Shown in pieces: positions 25,929 through 38,861 of a stretch of DNA of 64,000 bases. The stretch lies in the NCBI GenBank assembly GCA_009869945.1, contig WIXG01000290.1, forward strand, positions 36,942-100,941. Reading direction: 5' to 3'. Positions within the stretch are counted from its first letter, which is position 1, and each line of letters starts with the position of its first letter. The DNA comes from Mesaphorura yosii (lineage: Eukaryota > Arthropoda > Collembola > Poduromorpha > Tullbergiidae). Position numbers and translations under genes: made by a program. The notes under the pieces were generated by a model. The model did not search any database. It was not told where the DNA came from and saw nothing but the letters and a program-made list of their open reading frames with translations.

Positions 25929-28900
25929 ATGAAGCTTTCCGGTGAACAGAGTGACGAAATGGAGCGAACTAGGAGCGAAGAAGAAGCCTCGAAGGACCCT
26001 GGAGCTCAGCAGCCCCATCAAACATACTCGGAAAAGGATTTTGAAGGTAGGTATCTTATCTCTCTTGCATTCAAGAAATGAAGAAATAAGGGCAATCTTG
26101 ACGCAACTGTTGGTGGGACACAGGTCATCGTGCTCATACAGTCTACGTGGGCGTGCACGTTCCTGGAGCTCCTCTACCAGGAGGACATCGTCGAAGGTCT
26201 CACCACAGGAGGCACCGTCATCAAAAGTCTGCTGGAGGAGGTGGGACGGAGACGAAAGATGGACGCCCAGGTACGTTGGTTAAACTTTTGGTTAACTTTT
26301 CTAACAAGTACAACGGTTGCAGAGGCATTTCGCATGTCTTTCTATCTCCATAAATGCAAAGCAAGTAAAACGCCTGATCTGATTGCCTGCTCGATTGATT
26401 GTAGTTAAATATAAAGTGCGTTTCGGTAGGCAAGCTTCGTCCCATCTTTGGCTGTTAGTTGAGTCGCGTGAATTTGTAGTTGAAGTCCCTAGCTTAGTAT
26501 ACTTTTTGACCAACTTTAACCAAAGTTAAGACTCGCGGATTCTCACTGTAAGCAAGATAAATAAGATCAAAGCTGGCGAGGTGTGTCGGTAAAACGGTCA
26601 CTTTGTGCATGAACTCACGATTTTATTTTACCAACGTGTTGATTCGTCTTTCGTTTCATTTTTATTCACCTTTGCAAGCCTCTCTAATAACACACATTCC
26701 GCTCATTACAACAACGTCTGCATCGCCATCGGCCAGCCAAGCGCTGCTGAACGAAGCACAGGCAGCAGAAGACTCAAAGACATCGTGTAAGGCTTTGAAG
26801 GTGTTGTGTCTACCGTAATCCACGTTTAAATTAAATTGACGTTGTTTATCATTGCGTTGCTCAATCAAAGTCTGTTGGAAGTTTTGTTTCACCACCCATT
26901 TCTCTCTCCTGAGTCTCCTCCTCTCAGTCCTGCTTTGATTTGACCGCTAGGTCATCGGCCAGATTGGGTCACGCAGTCAGGAGGTACCGACATGGCTTCG
27001 AAGGTCCGAACGGATATCCCCGAGTCATAACTCAGGTGGCCGCAAGTGCATGTGGTTAAAGACTCAATCGTTTGTATCGCCCCAGAATGCAATAATAAAA
27101 GTTAAAGCCCGTAGTTGCATTATGTTGGAATGGTCAAGTAGAAGTAGAAGATGCTTGGTTTCGTGAAACTTTGACCCGTTGAGTGGAAACTGCTGTTAAA
27201 TTGTTTGAGTTGATTGGTGCTTGATGACTTGCAGCCACGCCTCCGTCGCAGCGTGTGCATTTTATTCTTGGGGAGGAGGACGATGACGGCTGCCACCATT
27301 CCCACCCGCTCTTCTCCGAGATGGAGGAGCTCGTGCAGGAGGGCGACGAGATTCAGTGGAAGGAAACCGCCAGGTACAAATGTCAAACTTCCATTACTGG
27401 GCCTTCATGTAATGCAGTCTACAACCGAATGCGTGCTCTGTTTGCAGGTGGATAAAGTTTGAGGAGGACGTAGAGGAGGGTGGCAACCGGTGGTCGAAAC
27501 CACACGTGGCGACTCTGTCCCTGCATTCGCTGTTTGAGTTGCGGAGTCTGTTGCTCAACAACGTGGTGATGCTCGACATGGAGGCACTCACCTTACACCA
27601 GATCGTCGACTTGGTCCTGGACAACGTCTTCAGCGCGGGCAACTTGCCAGAAGGCTCAAGGGACCGAGTCCGCGAGGCACTCCTCCGCCGACACCGACAT
27701 CTGCACGAGAAGAAGGACAAGAAGGAAGGCAGCTCCTCCAGCAACATGTCTCGACTCCCCATCATTCGTTCCTTGGCCGAGATTGGCAAAATACATTCCT
27801 CAAGTAAAAGTAAGTCACCAGCTAAACACAAGTATTAAATTTGAGCACTCAGGCGGAGTGTCACATTATGACGCGACTCGGGTTTCAAAAGATACTCGCT
27901 GCAGCAGCAACTGGCTCACGGTCGTCATTTAAACAATGGAAGGGAGTCGCAATCACGGAAACCTCTGCGTTGTTACGAACTGAGTTCGTTTGAATTTGAA
28001 ATTCAATTCCTTAACACACTTTCACGTTAACCTGAACCTGGCGAGGATTTTATATGTGCTGATTGATTGATGCTAGGTTTCCAAGAAAAGAAAAGCGATA
28101 GTATTTTGGCGGAAAGCGGTGGCACGAGTCCCGGGGTCCTCGAGACCAAATCACAGTTTCTTTCTGTGCCAGGTATCCTCCTCTCACACTAGGCTGTTGT
28201 AGCACTTCAGATAGCCAGATAACAACCCAGGATGAACGAGGGAAATGACCCCCCGCTCGTGTACATCAGCTTGCATGATAAGCATCCCTTTGATTTGCGA
28301 AAAAAGCCTTAATCTCAAGTAAATTTAACTTGCGCCTTCGCACAAGATTCGTTTGCACTCATTTGGCTGTAGATTTTCAGTATCGGCCTGCTTCCTTACT
28401 TGCACTGTCGTTCTCGTCTCAGCTTGAGCATGACGCACTTTAATTCTTTCTCAGCTAGACCCACGTGCCAGAATCTTAATTCCCTACCCAAACAGCAAAG
28501 TAGTCGCACGCTTCTTCCTACTGAGAACTCCACCTCATATCTCACTGCATTTAAGCATGCCAGGAATAAAGCCTCCGAGTGAGTTTCACTTGGATTCAAA
28601 GACAAAAAGTTGTGGCCAGACTCCTATCCAGGAGCTCCGTCTAATCAGCATTTACTGTGAATTTCGCAGTTGAGGACGCAGGGCTGCACTCTGAACGCCC
28701 GGCAGAGACTCCCCGGCTGTCCTCCTCACTTGAAAATCCAAAGAGCTTTCTGGGGCGCTTCTTGAGCCTCCCCGGTAACTTTCTCCTTAATCGAGTGACA
28801 CAACTAACCAGAGTCTCGTGTGTCGCACAGAAACACTAATCTCAGTACTCTCCTTAAGGATCTGCTTGTCACAAACACAAACACTCACGCGTGATCAGAT

Positions 28901-31900
28901 TTGCGAGAGTTCTTAGGTTAGATTTGAGAGAGATTAGAATAACGTAGTTTTATGATTGAACACGTTCCTTACGGGGTTCGGTCAATGACCAGAAAATACC
29001 AAGTAGCTACACTCTATAAACTGCGTTGCTGTTTTCGAGTTCTTACCAGCATTTGAGTGTGCTAATTCATTTGTGCTTCTTGATTGGTTAGTCATTGTCA
29101 TTCCCTTGTCAGCTGGATGAAACTGAGATGCGTGTGAGGCCCCTAGGGCGACCATTCTAGCGTCTCCACTCCCTTTGCCAGTTCTCATTCTCCAACTTTT
29201 GCAGGTTCCACGAACGTGCCGCAGGTGGACAGTGCGCCAGGCGTGCTGGACAGAAGTCCGAGTGCTGGATCCATCGGCAGAAACCACAGCGGTTCCAATC
29301 TGCACGAGAACGGGAACGGAGGAGGAGACTCCTCGGCACAACTCTCCAAAGTACTCCACTCCCTCATCCCTTCTTGATTGCATGGACCGTCTCAAGCGTC
29401 TTGTGTTTTTGCTGCAGGGCAACACACAGTTCATGAGGAAGATTCCGACGGGAGCAGAGGCCTCCAACATTCTGGTGGGTGAGGTCGACTTCCTGGAGAA
29501 GCCGCTCTCTGCCTTTGTGCGCCTTTCGGAGGCAGTCACGCTGGGCGACTTGACGGAGGTGCCCGTTCCCACGCGATTCCTCTTCGTTTTGCTGGGACCC
29601 ATGGTAAAAACTGATCAGAGGACGGAATTTTCCTCAGTGGATTTCATTTCTTGTTGCTTTGCAGGGCGGCATCAGTCGCTACCATGAAGTGGGCAGGGCC
29701 ATGGCGACTCTCATGTCGGATGAAGTGTTTCACGACGTGGCGTACAAGGCTAAGAACAGAGGTCACTTACTTGCAGGGGTTGACGAGTTCTTGGACGCTG
29801 TCACAGTTCTGCCCCCCGGCGAGTGGGATCCCAGCATCAGAATCGAACCTCCCGCGGCGATTCCGTCACAGGTTCGAGAAGGGAAACTCCGACCCATTCA
29901 CCAGAGAACTCCGATAATCATTTACCGTGTTGTTGGCAGGACCCGAGGAAGCGTCCTGATCAGGTCAAGGAGGAGGGCACGGAGGAAGAGTTGGAGGAGA
30001 AGCTACGAGAGGAGTCCGGACTGACAAGGACCGGCAAGCTCTTCGGGGGACTGAGGAACGACTTTAACCGCAAACGACCTTGGTATATTTCCGACTTCAA
30101 AGATGCTCTCTCCGTTCAGTGCGTTGCTGTGAGTTCGTGTTCCAATTCTTCTCATTTTTACTCATGGATCACACTCAATTTTTCACACTTGCGTTTCGTT
30201 TCGATTTCAGAGCTGGATCTTCTTGTACTTTGCGTGTTTGACTCCGATCATAACATTCGGCGGTCTCCTCTCCAAGGCCACTGACGGGTACATGGGCGCC
30301 ATCGAGTCACTCGTCTCGGGCTTCGTCTGCGGTATCGTCTACGGCTTCTTCTCTGGGCAACCGCTCACCGTGCTTGGCTCGACGGGCCCCGTCTTGGTTT
30401 TCGAAACCATCATGGTCGATTTCTGCAAGTAAGCACGAACCATTGTAAGGCCACTCCCGAACTCCTTTGACATGGGCCTTAATCTCTCAACAGACACCAT
30501 GAGCTGGACTATCTGGAACTCAGATTCTGGGTTGGCCTCTGGATTGGAGTCATTCTCTTGCTGCTCGTGGCGTTTGACGCGAGTGCGTTTGTCTGCTACA
30601 TCACACGATTCACGGAGGAAAACTTTGCGACTCTGATTGCATTCATCTTCATGGTCGAAGTGAGCCTCGGATTCTCTCGAAGAATTGTAGATGGGATGTT
30701 TTATGTTTGATGGTGTCGTTTTACTTTGCAGGCAATAAAAAATGTGGTCGCGATCGGAGTCAAACACCCTGTCAATAAGAGCGCGGACGTTCCCGTCGGC
30801 TACAGGTGCGAGTGTTTGGGGTACGACAATGTCACCGGCATCACCTTCAATGACTCGAGTCTGGATAACCTGCCCTTTGAGCAGTGTGGCAGAGACGAAT
30901 TCGTAAGACACTCACTCTTAAGCACTGCCTGCAGGCGCTATGAAGGAGCACTGCTGAGTTGTTGAACTTGGTGGTTGTTAGGCGGCGAACACGACGCTAC
31001 GTGGGAATGGCTGCAGCTACTACCCCGACGTATTCTTCATGTCGGTGCTCCTCTTCATCGGCACCTTCCTCATCTCGGTCACCCTGAAGGACTTTAAGAA
31101 CTCAGCCTTCTTCCCCACCCACGTACGCAGACACCGATGGAGCCAGAAACTTGAGACTACGCGCTAATTAGTTGTATGGTGTGAATCGCAGGTTCGGCAG
31201 TTTGTGAGCGATTTTGCAGTGATCATTGCCATCGTGTCGATGAGTGGCGTGGATTTTGCCATGGGACTGCGAACTCCAAAATTGAAAGTTCCCGCGAAGT
31301 TTGAGCCCACTCTGCCCGACAAGCGTGCATGGCTGGTTCCGCCGTTCGGGCGAAACCCTTACTGGACGCTCCCCGCCGCAGTTCTTCCCGCTCTGCTGGG
31401 CACCATCCTCATCTTCATGGATCAGCAAATCACCGCGGTCATCGTCAACAGGAAGGAACACAAACTGAAGGTAAACCTCGCTAAAGCGGCACGCGCAGCT
31501 GAAGTCTCCTGTGTCAAGTTTGTTCTCATTTACAGAAAGGGTGTGGTTATCACCTCGACTTGTTCGTGTTGGCGATTCTAATAATGATCTGCTCCGTGCT
31601 CGGAATTCCTTGGTTCGTGGCTGCCACGGTGCTCTCCATGAACCACGTCAACTCACTGAAGGTGGAGTCAGAGAGCGCTGCGCCCGGAGAGAAACCGCAG
31701 TTTCTCGGAGTTCGTGAGCAGCGCCTGACGCACATCCTCATTTTCCTCTCCATTGGGCTCTCAGTGACCATCACACCCATGCTGAAGCATATTCCAATGC
31801 CGGGTGAGTGACTACACAAACTCCTTTCTCCCAAACCTTCTTAACGGCTATGCTCTTTCTGCAGTGCTGTACGGAGTGTTCCTGTACATGGGCTTCGCGT

Positions 31901-32885
31901 CTCTGAAGGGAATGCAGTTCTTCGACCGCATCCTGATCATCTTGATGCCCACCAAGTACCAGCCTGACTATATGTTTCTACGCCAGGTACACAACCAGTC
32001 AACCAAACTCTGTGACCGCACTCAATACTTCTTTGCTCCTGCCAGGTTCCTCTGCGGAGAGTTCACATGTTCACGATCATCCAGCTCGCTTGTCTGATTG
32101 GTTTGTGGCTCATTAAATCCTTCAAGCCGACCTCCATTCTGTTTCCAATCATGGTAGGCTAAGTAACCTCCATTTCTACCCAAACTGTGACTTAATAGTA
32201 TTCTTTCGCTGGCCTAGTTGGTGGTGATGATAGTCGTGCGAAAGCTTTTGGACTACGTTTTCACGCAACGCGAGCTAAAAATGTGAGGTTTCCTGTTTTC
32301 CTCCTTGCCATGCAAGACTTTTAAGATTGTTCATGACTGGACCTTTTCAATTAGACTTGACGACATCATGCCCGAAAGCACAAAACGCAAGGACGAAGAG
32401 GAACGAATCGAGAAGCATGAATTTGAGCAGGTAAGCAACGTTTCGCTTTCTTAACGTCCATCGTGTCTCCTGACATGATGGCTTGTGCTTGTGCATTCAG
32501 AAATTGTCGATGGACGCGACGGGCAACTTGCAAATTCCGTTGTACAACGGGAACGTGATGAACATTCCGCTGGGTTCTGTCAACATCACGGAGGAAATGA
32601 ACAAGAGCGGAGTCTGGAAGCAAGTCAACAACACAAACAACGAAAAGGAGCAGAACTCTGCAAACACGTAAGCCACATTTTGGAGTCTGTCTGGGCCCGA
32701 CGACTTTGTAGCGGAGATGTCTGCATTGCAGGAAGGAGAAATCAGTGAAGAAGCGAGGAAGCAAGAAGGATGCGATCAGTGACGAGGAGCGGAGGAGACT
32801 GTCGACAATGAATGAGGAGGAGGAAGACGACACAACGCACATCTCCGTGAAGGTAGATAGCGTAAACTCCAATCCAGTCGCGTAG
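25929..32885 (+). CDS. Electroneutral/electrogenic Na+-coupled bicarbonate transporter, SLC4 family
   Basis: Plasma-membrane HCO3- transporter for pH regulation. Exons: 25929-26046, 26124-26270, 26679-26786, 27235-27373, 27448-27809, 28077-28172, 28670-28774, 29205-29350, 29418-29603, 29665-29871, 29940-30128, 30211-30428, 30494-30659, 30732-30902, 30982-31122, 31192-31470, 31536-31803, 31865-31986, 32046-32153, 32218-32282, 32355-32430, 32501-32667, 32732-32885; 1,245 codons if all are included. N-terminal cytosolic domain: [51 protein letters not shown]. Membrane domain: [27 protein letters not shown], extracellular loop with four Cys (CEC, EQC, NGC), [27 protein letters not shown]. The four-Cys loop favours the Na+-coupled (NBC/NDCBE) branch over anion exchangers. 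Exons at 28077 and 28670 look like alternative cassettes. An alternative last exon may exist at 33532. Confidence 0.93.
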
Positions 32886-34538
32886 CACCCGCCAGACTAG
32901 TTAAATCCTTACCTTGTTTGCTGTTGGAGGAATGTGGCGACATGTTAAGTTTGTTAAGTAGTTTAGATTTTTTTGTTTTATCCACCACACATTTAGAAAG
33001 CATTTGGAACTTGTTTTAGAATTTGTCGAAGAACTGAGACTTTTTACTGTTGTTTTGTAAAGGCTAACTAGAATGAATTGGCCCATTTTGTTTGTCATTG
33101 GAATTCAAGACCAGTTTTCTAGGTTAGGTTACTTCTGCTATAATTCATTGTTTGTAATTTATTTTACAATTCCATCTTCTGTTATTCACTGTTATTTGTG
33201 TAGCATTTGAAGTTACACGCTTTAGTTCTTAGTTACTTCTTTTAACGGAAATGGCAAAGTCTGGAACAGGTCCGATTAAAAGACGAGTCTCACCTCGCCG
33301 TACTGTTGAATTGCACGCAATTTGTGACTGCTTATTCGATGCTTCTCGCTTGCTTTCACATTCTGACAGGTGCAGTGGCTCCTTTACTAAACTGCTAGTA
33401 CAACTAGCTTAGAATTCTGGCCAGATAGGCGAGATCGGATAAACTTATTAGCACTGTGATTCATGCCTGATTTAACAGAAAAGCCAGCTAACTGGGTGAA
33501 TGCACTTTGTTTCTCTGCTCCTCGCTCTCAGATGCACAGCTCCTCAGGAAACAACAACAAACAAACGCCCGTCTGAGAGGTCCGCTTCCAGCAGGACCCT
33601 CAGCACCCTCTTCTCAAGTATTCCATGTCCCTTCAACTCAAGTCGTCGTCGCTCAGCGATTAACTCAGCTTGAACACATTAAGAGTTAGTGAGTTAGCTT
33701 CCCTTAAGAGTTGGACTCTGGAAAAGGACGGATCGAAGCACTACTGGAAGACGTGATGATAGCCAAGTTGTTAAGTAGTTACATTATAGTCTTCTCGTCG
33801 TATCGTGGTCATTTTGTGAAATGGAGCACGTTCTGCTTCCGCTGTCGGCTCTTTCGGTCAGTGAGAGGAGAGTCTATAGACGCCGTAGCACTTTAGAGTT
33901 GCAGTTGTGAATTGAGAAGGTGTTTAGACTGTGAGACTGATAAGCTAAGGCTTTAGTGATAGCCCAACGTAGTTATGAATAGACAACGAGGTTGTCTCAA
34001 TAAAGACAGACTGTGCATTTAGTCACTACACAAATTGAAGGACGATATTGAAACAAAGTAGATTTACAGGTCCCCACGACGAGAAGGGGAAGAGATTGCA
34101 ACCATCTTTCGTTTAATGTCATCAAAACTAGCTAACATTTTGCACTTGGCACATATTTTACATGTTTCAGAGTACTGAAACGAACGAGGAAATGAGTAAG
34201 CAAGTGAAAGCGCACTCGAGTCTGTGAGTATTGTCATGAATCTCCTCTCGTTTATTGTCTTGCGTGCGTGTGGCACGATCCCATTGAAAGACTCATCGTA
34301 AGTTGCTTAATTAATTACAATTAAGGTTAACTGTTTCTATTGTCTGCTTTGGATTATTTGTCTTTTGCGGGCACTCTCGTTCTCGCTTAGCTCTGAGATT
34401 GCTAATTGCATCGCTAAAATCTAACTACCACTTCATAAACTTTAATACTTAACTTGGCTGCATGTCGAAATTAACCCGATCCACGATCCACGTTCAGATC
34501 TTTAGGATGGCACGCAGTTGCAGACTTCACTGCTTCCG
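32886..34538. other. Region between convergent SLC4 and FLVCR-like genes
   Basis: Contains the SLC4 3' UTR (plus-strand AATAAA at 33999-34004) and the FLVCR-like 3' UTR (minus-strand AATAAA at 34251-34256). A possible alternative SLC4 terminal coding exon lies at 33532-33576. No independent gene seen. Confidence 0.5.
33532..33576 (+). other. Possible alternative last coding exon of SLC4
   Basis: A good acceptor (CTCGCTCTCAG) at 33531 opens a phase-0 frame of 14 codons ending KQTPV then TGA. It fits the phase-0 donor AAG|GTAGAT inside the last annotated exon, after THISVK. This would replace the tail [10 protein letters not shown]. Only splice-site and phase support; no transcript evidence. 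Confidence 0.3.
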
Positions 34539-36490
34539 TCAGGGAAGGGGCACGACGTCCGACGTTTTTGAACCCGTGGCGTAGCTCGTGGACGCTCGCT
34601 GAGCAGTTGTTCGTCGCAGGTCGGCCCGGATGAGAATCGTCATCACCAGCCCGCCGAGCAAAATCACGCAGAGGCCCATGTTGGCACCCAGCGCGTCCAG
34701 TTTGCTGTCAAAAAGTGCTCTGGTCATCGGCGTCAGTGCTATGCCAAAGACTTGTGCTGAGGCGTTGAGGAGACCAGAAGAAGTACCTTCCGACTCGGGG
34801 TACGTTATCTCAGCGGCAAATTCAAAACCCACTGTAATAAACCACTCAATTAGGGCAAGTAGGAATTTGGTGGTGAAGGGAATTAGAGATTATGGTGCTT
34901 ACCTGGAAGATAGCCCGTCATGAAAAACCTGCAGAAAGGAAAAAGGAATTGAAGGAGCATACTGGCAGTGAAATTAAATTGTGACTCACCCAAGCCCAGC
35001 AAAGATGAAGTAGAGAACCAGAATGTGCCCAACGTACTGCAGACTGAACGTGTAGACGAGCATCCCGACCAGCGACAGGAGGTAGATGACCACCGTTGTC
35101 TCCCTGCGGCCGAAACAATAAAATGCTTACGCGTTATCATCCCGAGGCTCCTGTGCTGGTACATGTCCTTACTTGTATCGCTTCGTTTTGTCCAGCACCA
35201 GACCGCTCAGAAGGGAGCCTGCCATCCCTGCGAAGACGATGCACACTCCGATCCGACCCGCGTCCTCCGTCCGACCCTGCAATCCAGCAAGCTATGATCA
35301 CATTGTTCTTCCGTTCGTTGCTTGTTTAACGTGAACTGGCACTCACCGGAAAGTATTTCAGGACGAAGGGGTTGAGGAGCGTCGAAATGGCATAGAAAAC
35401 GCCGACATTCATGCCATAAGAGGCCAGAAGGAAGAGGTACCCCTTGTTCGTCAACAGACTCTTGATCGACTTGACGTAACTTTCTCCAGAAGACGTTATC
35501 GACAGCAGCGCCGCCTGAGCCAGACTTGGTGGCTTCGGGGGCCGGTCCTTGAAGACTGAAACACATGACACAGCCGTATTAATCTCTTCGGATTGGGCTA
35601 CTAGTTGGGGCGGATAATTACTCAGGAGGACGAGTCCGAAGAGCACGGAGGTCACCACTCCCGTGCTCAGAAACATGGTTCGGAGATCCCGGCCAGTCTC
35701 CTCCACCGTGCCATTGTTCCTCACGAAGATCGGCGGTAGCAGAAATCCCGCAGCCACCCCAAGCTAAAAGCGATAGAACAATTCAGTCACTCAATCACAT
35801 GCCACAAACTCAACGAAGGGAAGCAGGCATCGCATTGGGTATTCTACCTGGTTACCGAAGACTCCGATGGAGGTGGCTGTGGAGACCTGCGTGGGAGGGA
35901 ACCAGACCGAGGCGAGGAGGGGCGGGATTCCGAGCACGAAGATCTGCGACACCGCCACGACAGTCTGCCCGACAAAACTCCACACGAAGCTGTCCGGCTG
36001 CGTGCTGAGTACTTTGATCCACGATCCTACGCACGTGCCCAGCGAACCCAAAATCACACAGAAACGAAGACCCTGAGACGAAAATTTCCGAAGTTTCTTT
36101 CATCGCTCGTTCATTTCTTCGTGAGGACAACATGAAGAGTCGTACCTTTTTCTCGAGGAGGAAGGTGGCTGGGAAGATGAGTGGGATGTAGCAAATCATG
36201 TAGACCATGGAAGTCATGTCGACCCACTCGGGCGAGATGTTGTAGTACGCCTGCACGATGTCCCCGATGATGGAGAACTGAATCCACTGGAAGGCGTTAG
36301 ACATGCTGTACATCACGAACAGGACGAGAATCGCCCACCGGATCCGGTACGTCTCACACGCTGACCGACCCTCCACGCCGTCTTCCACTCCTCCCGCCTC
36401 GCCATCCTCACATGTCTCCTTCGACTCCGACCCGTTCGGCTGGGTAATGCGCGTCTCCTCCAAAAGGTCGGAGGCCGGTGTGGCCGACAT
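34539..36490 (-). CDS. FLVCR-type major facilitator (SLC49 family; choline/haem transporter group)
   Basis: Twelve-helix MFS transporter. Relatives carry choline and ethanolamine and have been linked to haem export; the substrate here cannot be read from sequence. Exons in transcript order: 36490-36146, 36072-35848, 35763-35622, 35555-35347, 35276-35173, 35103-34990, 34928-34903, 34831-34539; 485 residues, slightly shorter than the 526-555 of vertebrate members. Recognised by NAFQWIQFSIIGDI in helix 1, YIPLIFPATFLL, a 'GNQLGVAAGFLLPP' stretch, DAGRIGVCIVFAGMAGS, FFMTGYLP in a 26-nt exon, and EITYPESEGTSSGLLNASAQ, the strongest family signature. The N-terminus is acidic and cytosolic. Start taken at the first ATG of the exon that opens the family-like region. 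Divergent from RMDN, convergent with SLC4. Confidence 0.93.
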
Positions 36491-38861
36491 CGCCTTTCAC
36501 TCCACAAACAACCTTCACTCTCGTGCGCCCTGATCCTGTCAGCCTGTCAGTCTCCAATTAAAGCAGGTTATTATTGATTACTGATTGAGTCGTACTTGTG
36601 TGAAGGTGTGTACAGTGTGCAGTTTCAGTTTGGACGTGTTGTTCGTTGTTATCGGACTCTGCTCCTGTGCTAAACTGAACGCCTGTCTGTCGCTTGAGCC
36701 GCGAGGCGTCTGCTCTCCTCCGAACTTATGTAACACTCGGGATTATACTTCTGCTTGCTGTAATCAGTTGATCCCACAAATGCTCACACTTTGTCTCTCA
36801 TCACAGACAACTCACAAAGGAATGTACTGCTCGGTGTCCTGATTGACTTCAATTTAGGACTCTCTAAATATTGTATTGTCCAATTTGCACCGAGTGAGGG
36901 ACGAGCTGTCAGTCTTCTCAATTGACTACTTTATTGTCTCCACACTAAATCATGACCAAATCTTCCCTTCAAACTGCAACATCCAGATTCCAGATAGGCC
37001 TCCACCGTCCAGAGGAATCACTGCGGCACGATGGACTGACTTCACGACGTCCGAAATCGGCGAGCGAAGGAGATCGGAAAAGAGACGTGTGCATTCCGCT
37101 GCGCAGAAATCTAATCAATGTTAATTACACCATCAACCTTATTTTATGCGCTCATGCCATTAGCACAAGCCGCCATTATACACTTGACCCCAATTGGTTG
37201 AATTGCATTCTCTCCGGCAGAATGGCTGGCGGTATCTCGCTGTCTGCTCTGCAGAGCGGATGTCCCCATCAACCATACATCGCGTATTTGCCTGCCCGGA
37301 TGAATGACTTGTCACTCAATGGAAATTTTATTGCAACGCAGCTGATGAGCGTAATCCAACACTGCGCGTTCTAATCCACTCACTCAGACACTGAAACTCC
37401 TGCTGCTCATCAAATGAAATTCCTACGCAGTGGAGTCACTACGCGAGGTCGAAAGCTCTCGGCTCATCCGCTGAAGAATGCTCGTTGCTCAGGTGGAAGA
37501 CTTGTGGGCCGAATGTAATTCCATTGGCAGCGTCTTCTGATCAATGAACGAGCACGTCCGCCGCGCCTGAGCTAATTTTAATTATGAGGAGGAATTTTCA
37601 TTTCTGCCAAAATCGTGCCTCCTGCGATTTCAAAAAGTTTAGCCGTCAATTATTCACAGCAATACTGCTTTAAACCGGTCATTGTTGAGAGAGCTTGGGT
37701 GAGAACAATCGTCAACTGCACGCGTGCCTGAATGAGTGGTGATGGGCAAGGACAAATTAATAATAGCCTGGCAATGTGTCAAGATCATTGCCATTGCTGA
37801 AGTGCATCGGCACATCCCGTGCCGTCCGGGAGCAGTTACAGTTCACCTCAATTAATTAATGGGCCCGTCAAGCTCAATTGAACAAGGCAAGCACCAATTC
37901 ATGCGAGGCCAGTGGAGTGATACTGAAAGACTGGGGAAACCAACTACAATAAATTAATATTAACCTTACCTGGAAACACAAGACCAGAAAACAGAGGATG
38001 AGATCAAAGAGGGTAAGAGGGTAGAGGGGCGCGCGAAGGAGACCTTCTTACTGATTGTGCACTATTGAGTAGTTGTGTCTTGTCTCAAACACATGCTACT
38101 AATTACCTTAATTTGTATGCCAAACGAGACACGAGGAACTTCACAGTGGAATGAATCAACAAAAAATACAAAATTAAATGGGAATTCTTACAAAATAGAA
38201 TTTACATTTCCGACGGTGCTCTCCACCCACCAAGAATAAGAATTCAGCATGTGGTTTACTTCTGCTGAGTCTGCTGCTGACGATGCGATGCTCTAAAGAG
38301 ATAAATTCTGTACTTGACGTCTTGCGTTTTGGCTCTTCGCAAGAACAACTGACGGGTTTTTTTCAGGCGAGTCGGATAGTTTCGCCTTTGTTGGGCTCTG
38401 GCTCGTTCCAAACCCATCTGTATTTGCCGTATGCACAAGCACACTTAGCACACACATTCTAACTGCCCGCTCTGGATTATTCATACCCTATTTCTAGTTG
38501 GGCCTCTGGGCTCAAGGAAGAAGACAGGGACGGCCCTGCAGCTGGAATTGTTGTTGAGAGCTTTTTGGCCTGGAGTGTCCGCGTGCCCCGAAGCTCTGAG
38601 CCTGAGAATTTCACAATTCACAACAAAAATTGAACCCGCGTAGCGAGACTTTTGAACAGCACGGATAGCCGAGTTTGTGTTTCTCAACGTTGCTAACTTG
38701 TTGGATTTCATCTGATGCCAGCTGATCAGTTGCTCGTCAGAGTGAAATAAAGACTTACACAAAGTAATCTTCGTCTATTTTGGGAAGAAGGTCAACCAGG
38801 GCGCTGAGTTAGGCATCAAACTTATTCCTTGCGGTGACGTGACTCAGAGTGTCGTGCGTGA
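36491..38861. other. Intergenic region between divergent FLVCR-like gene and RMDN
   Basis: About 2.4 kb with no recognisable coding exon. A 53-codon Arg/Gln-rich open frame on the minus strand (about 38414-38256) begins after a plausible acceptor, but I recognise no product and do not call it a gene. Confidence 0.45.

Noticed and set aside
28170-28182. SLC4 donor GTATCCTC resembling a U12-type 5' splice site
   Set aside because: Last base differs from the GTATCCTT consensus and no U12 branch-point motif (TTCCTTAAC) is visible before the next acceptor.
38256-38444. Minus-strand Arg/Gln-rich frame with a possible acceptor just before an ATG
   Set aside because: No family resemblance, no upstream exon found, and a biased composition; could be a small gene but cannot be supported.
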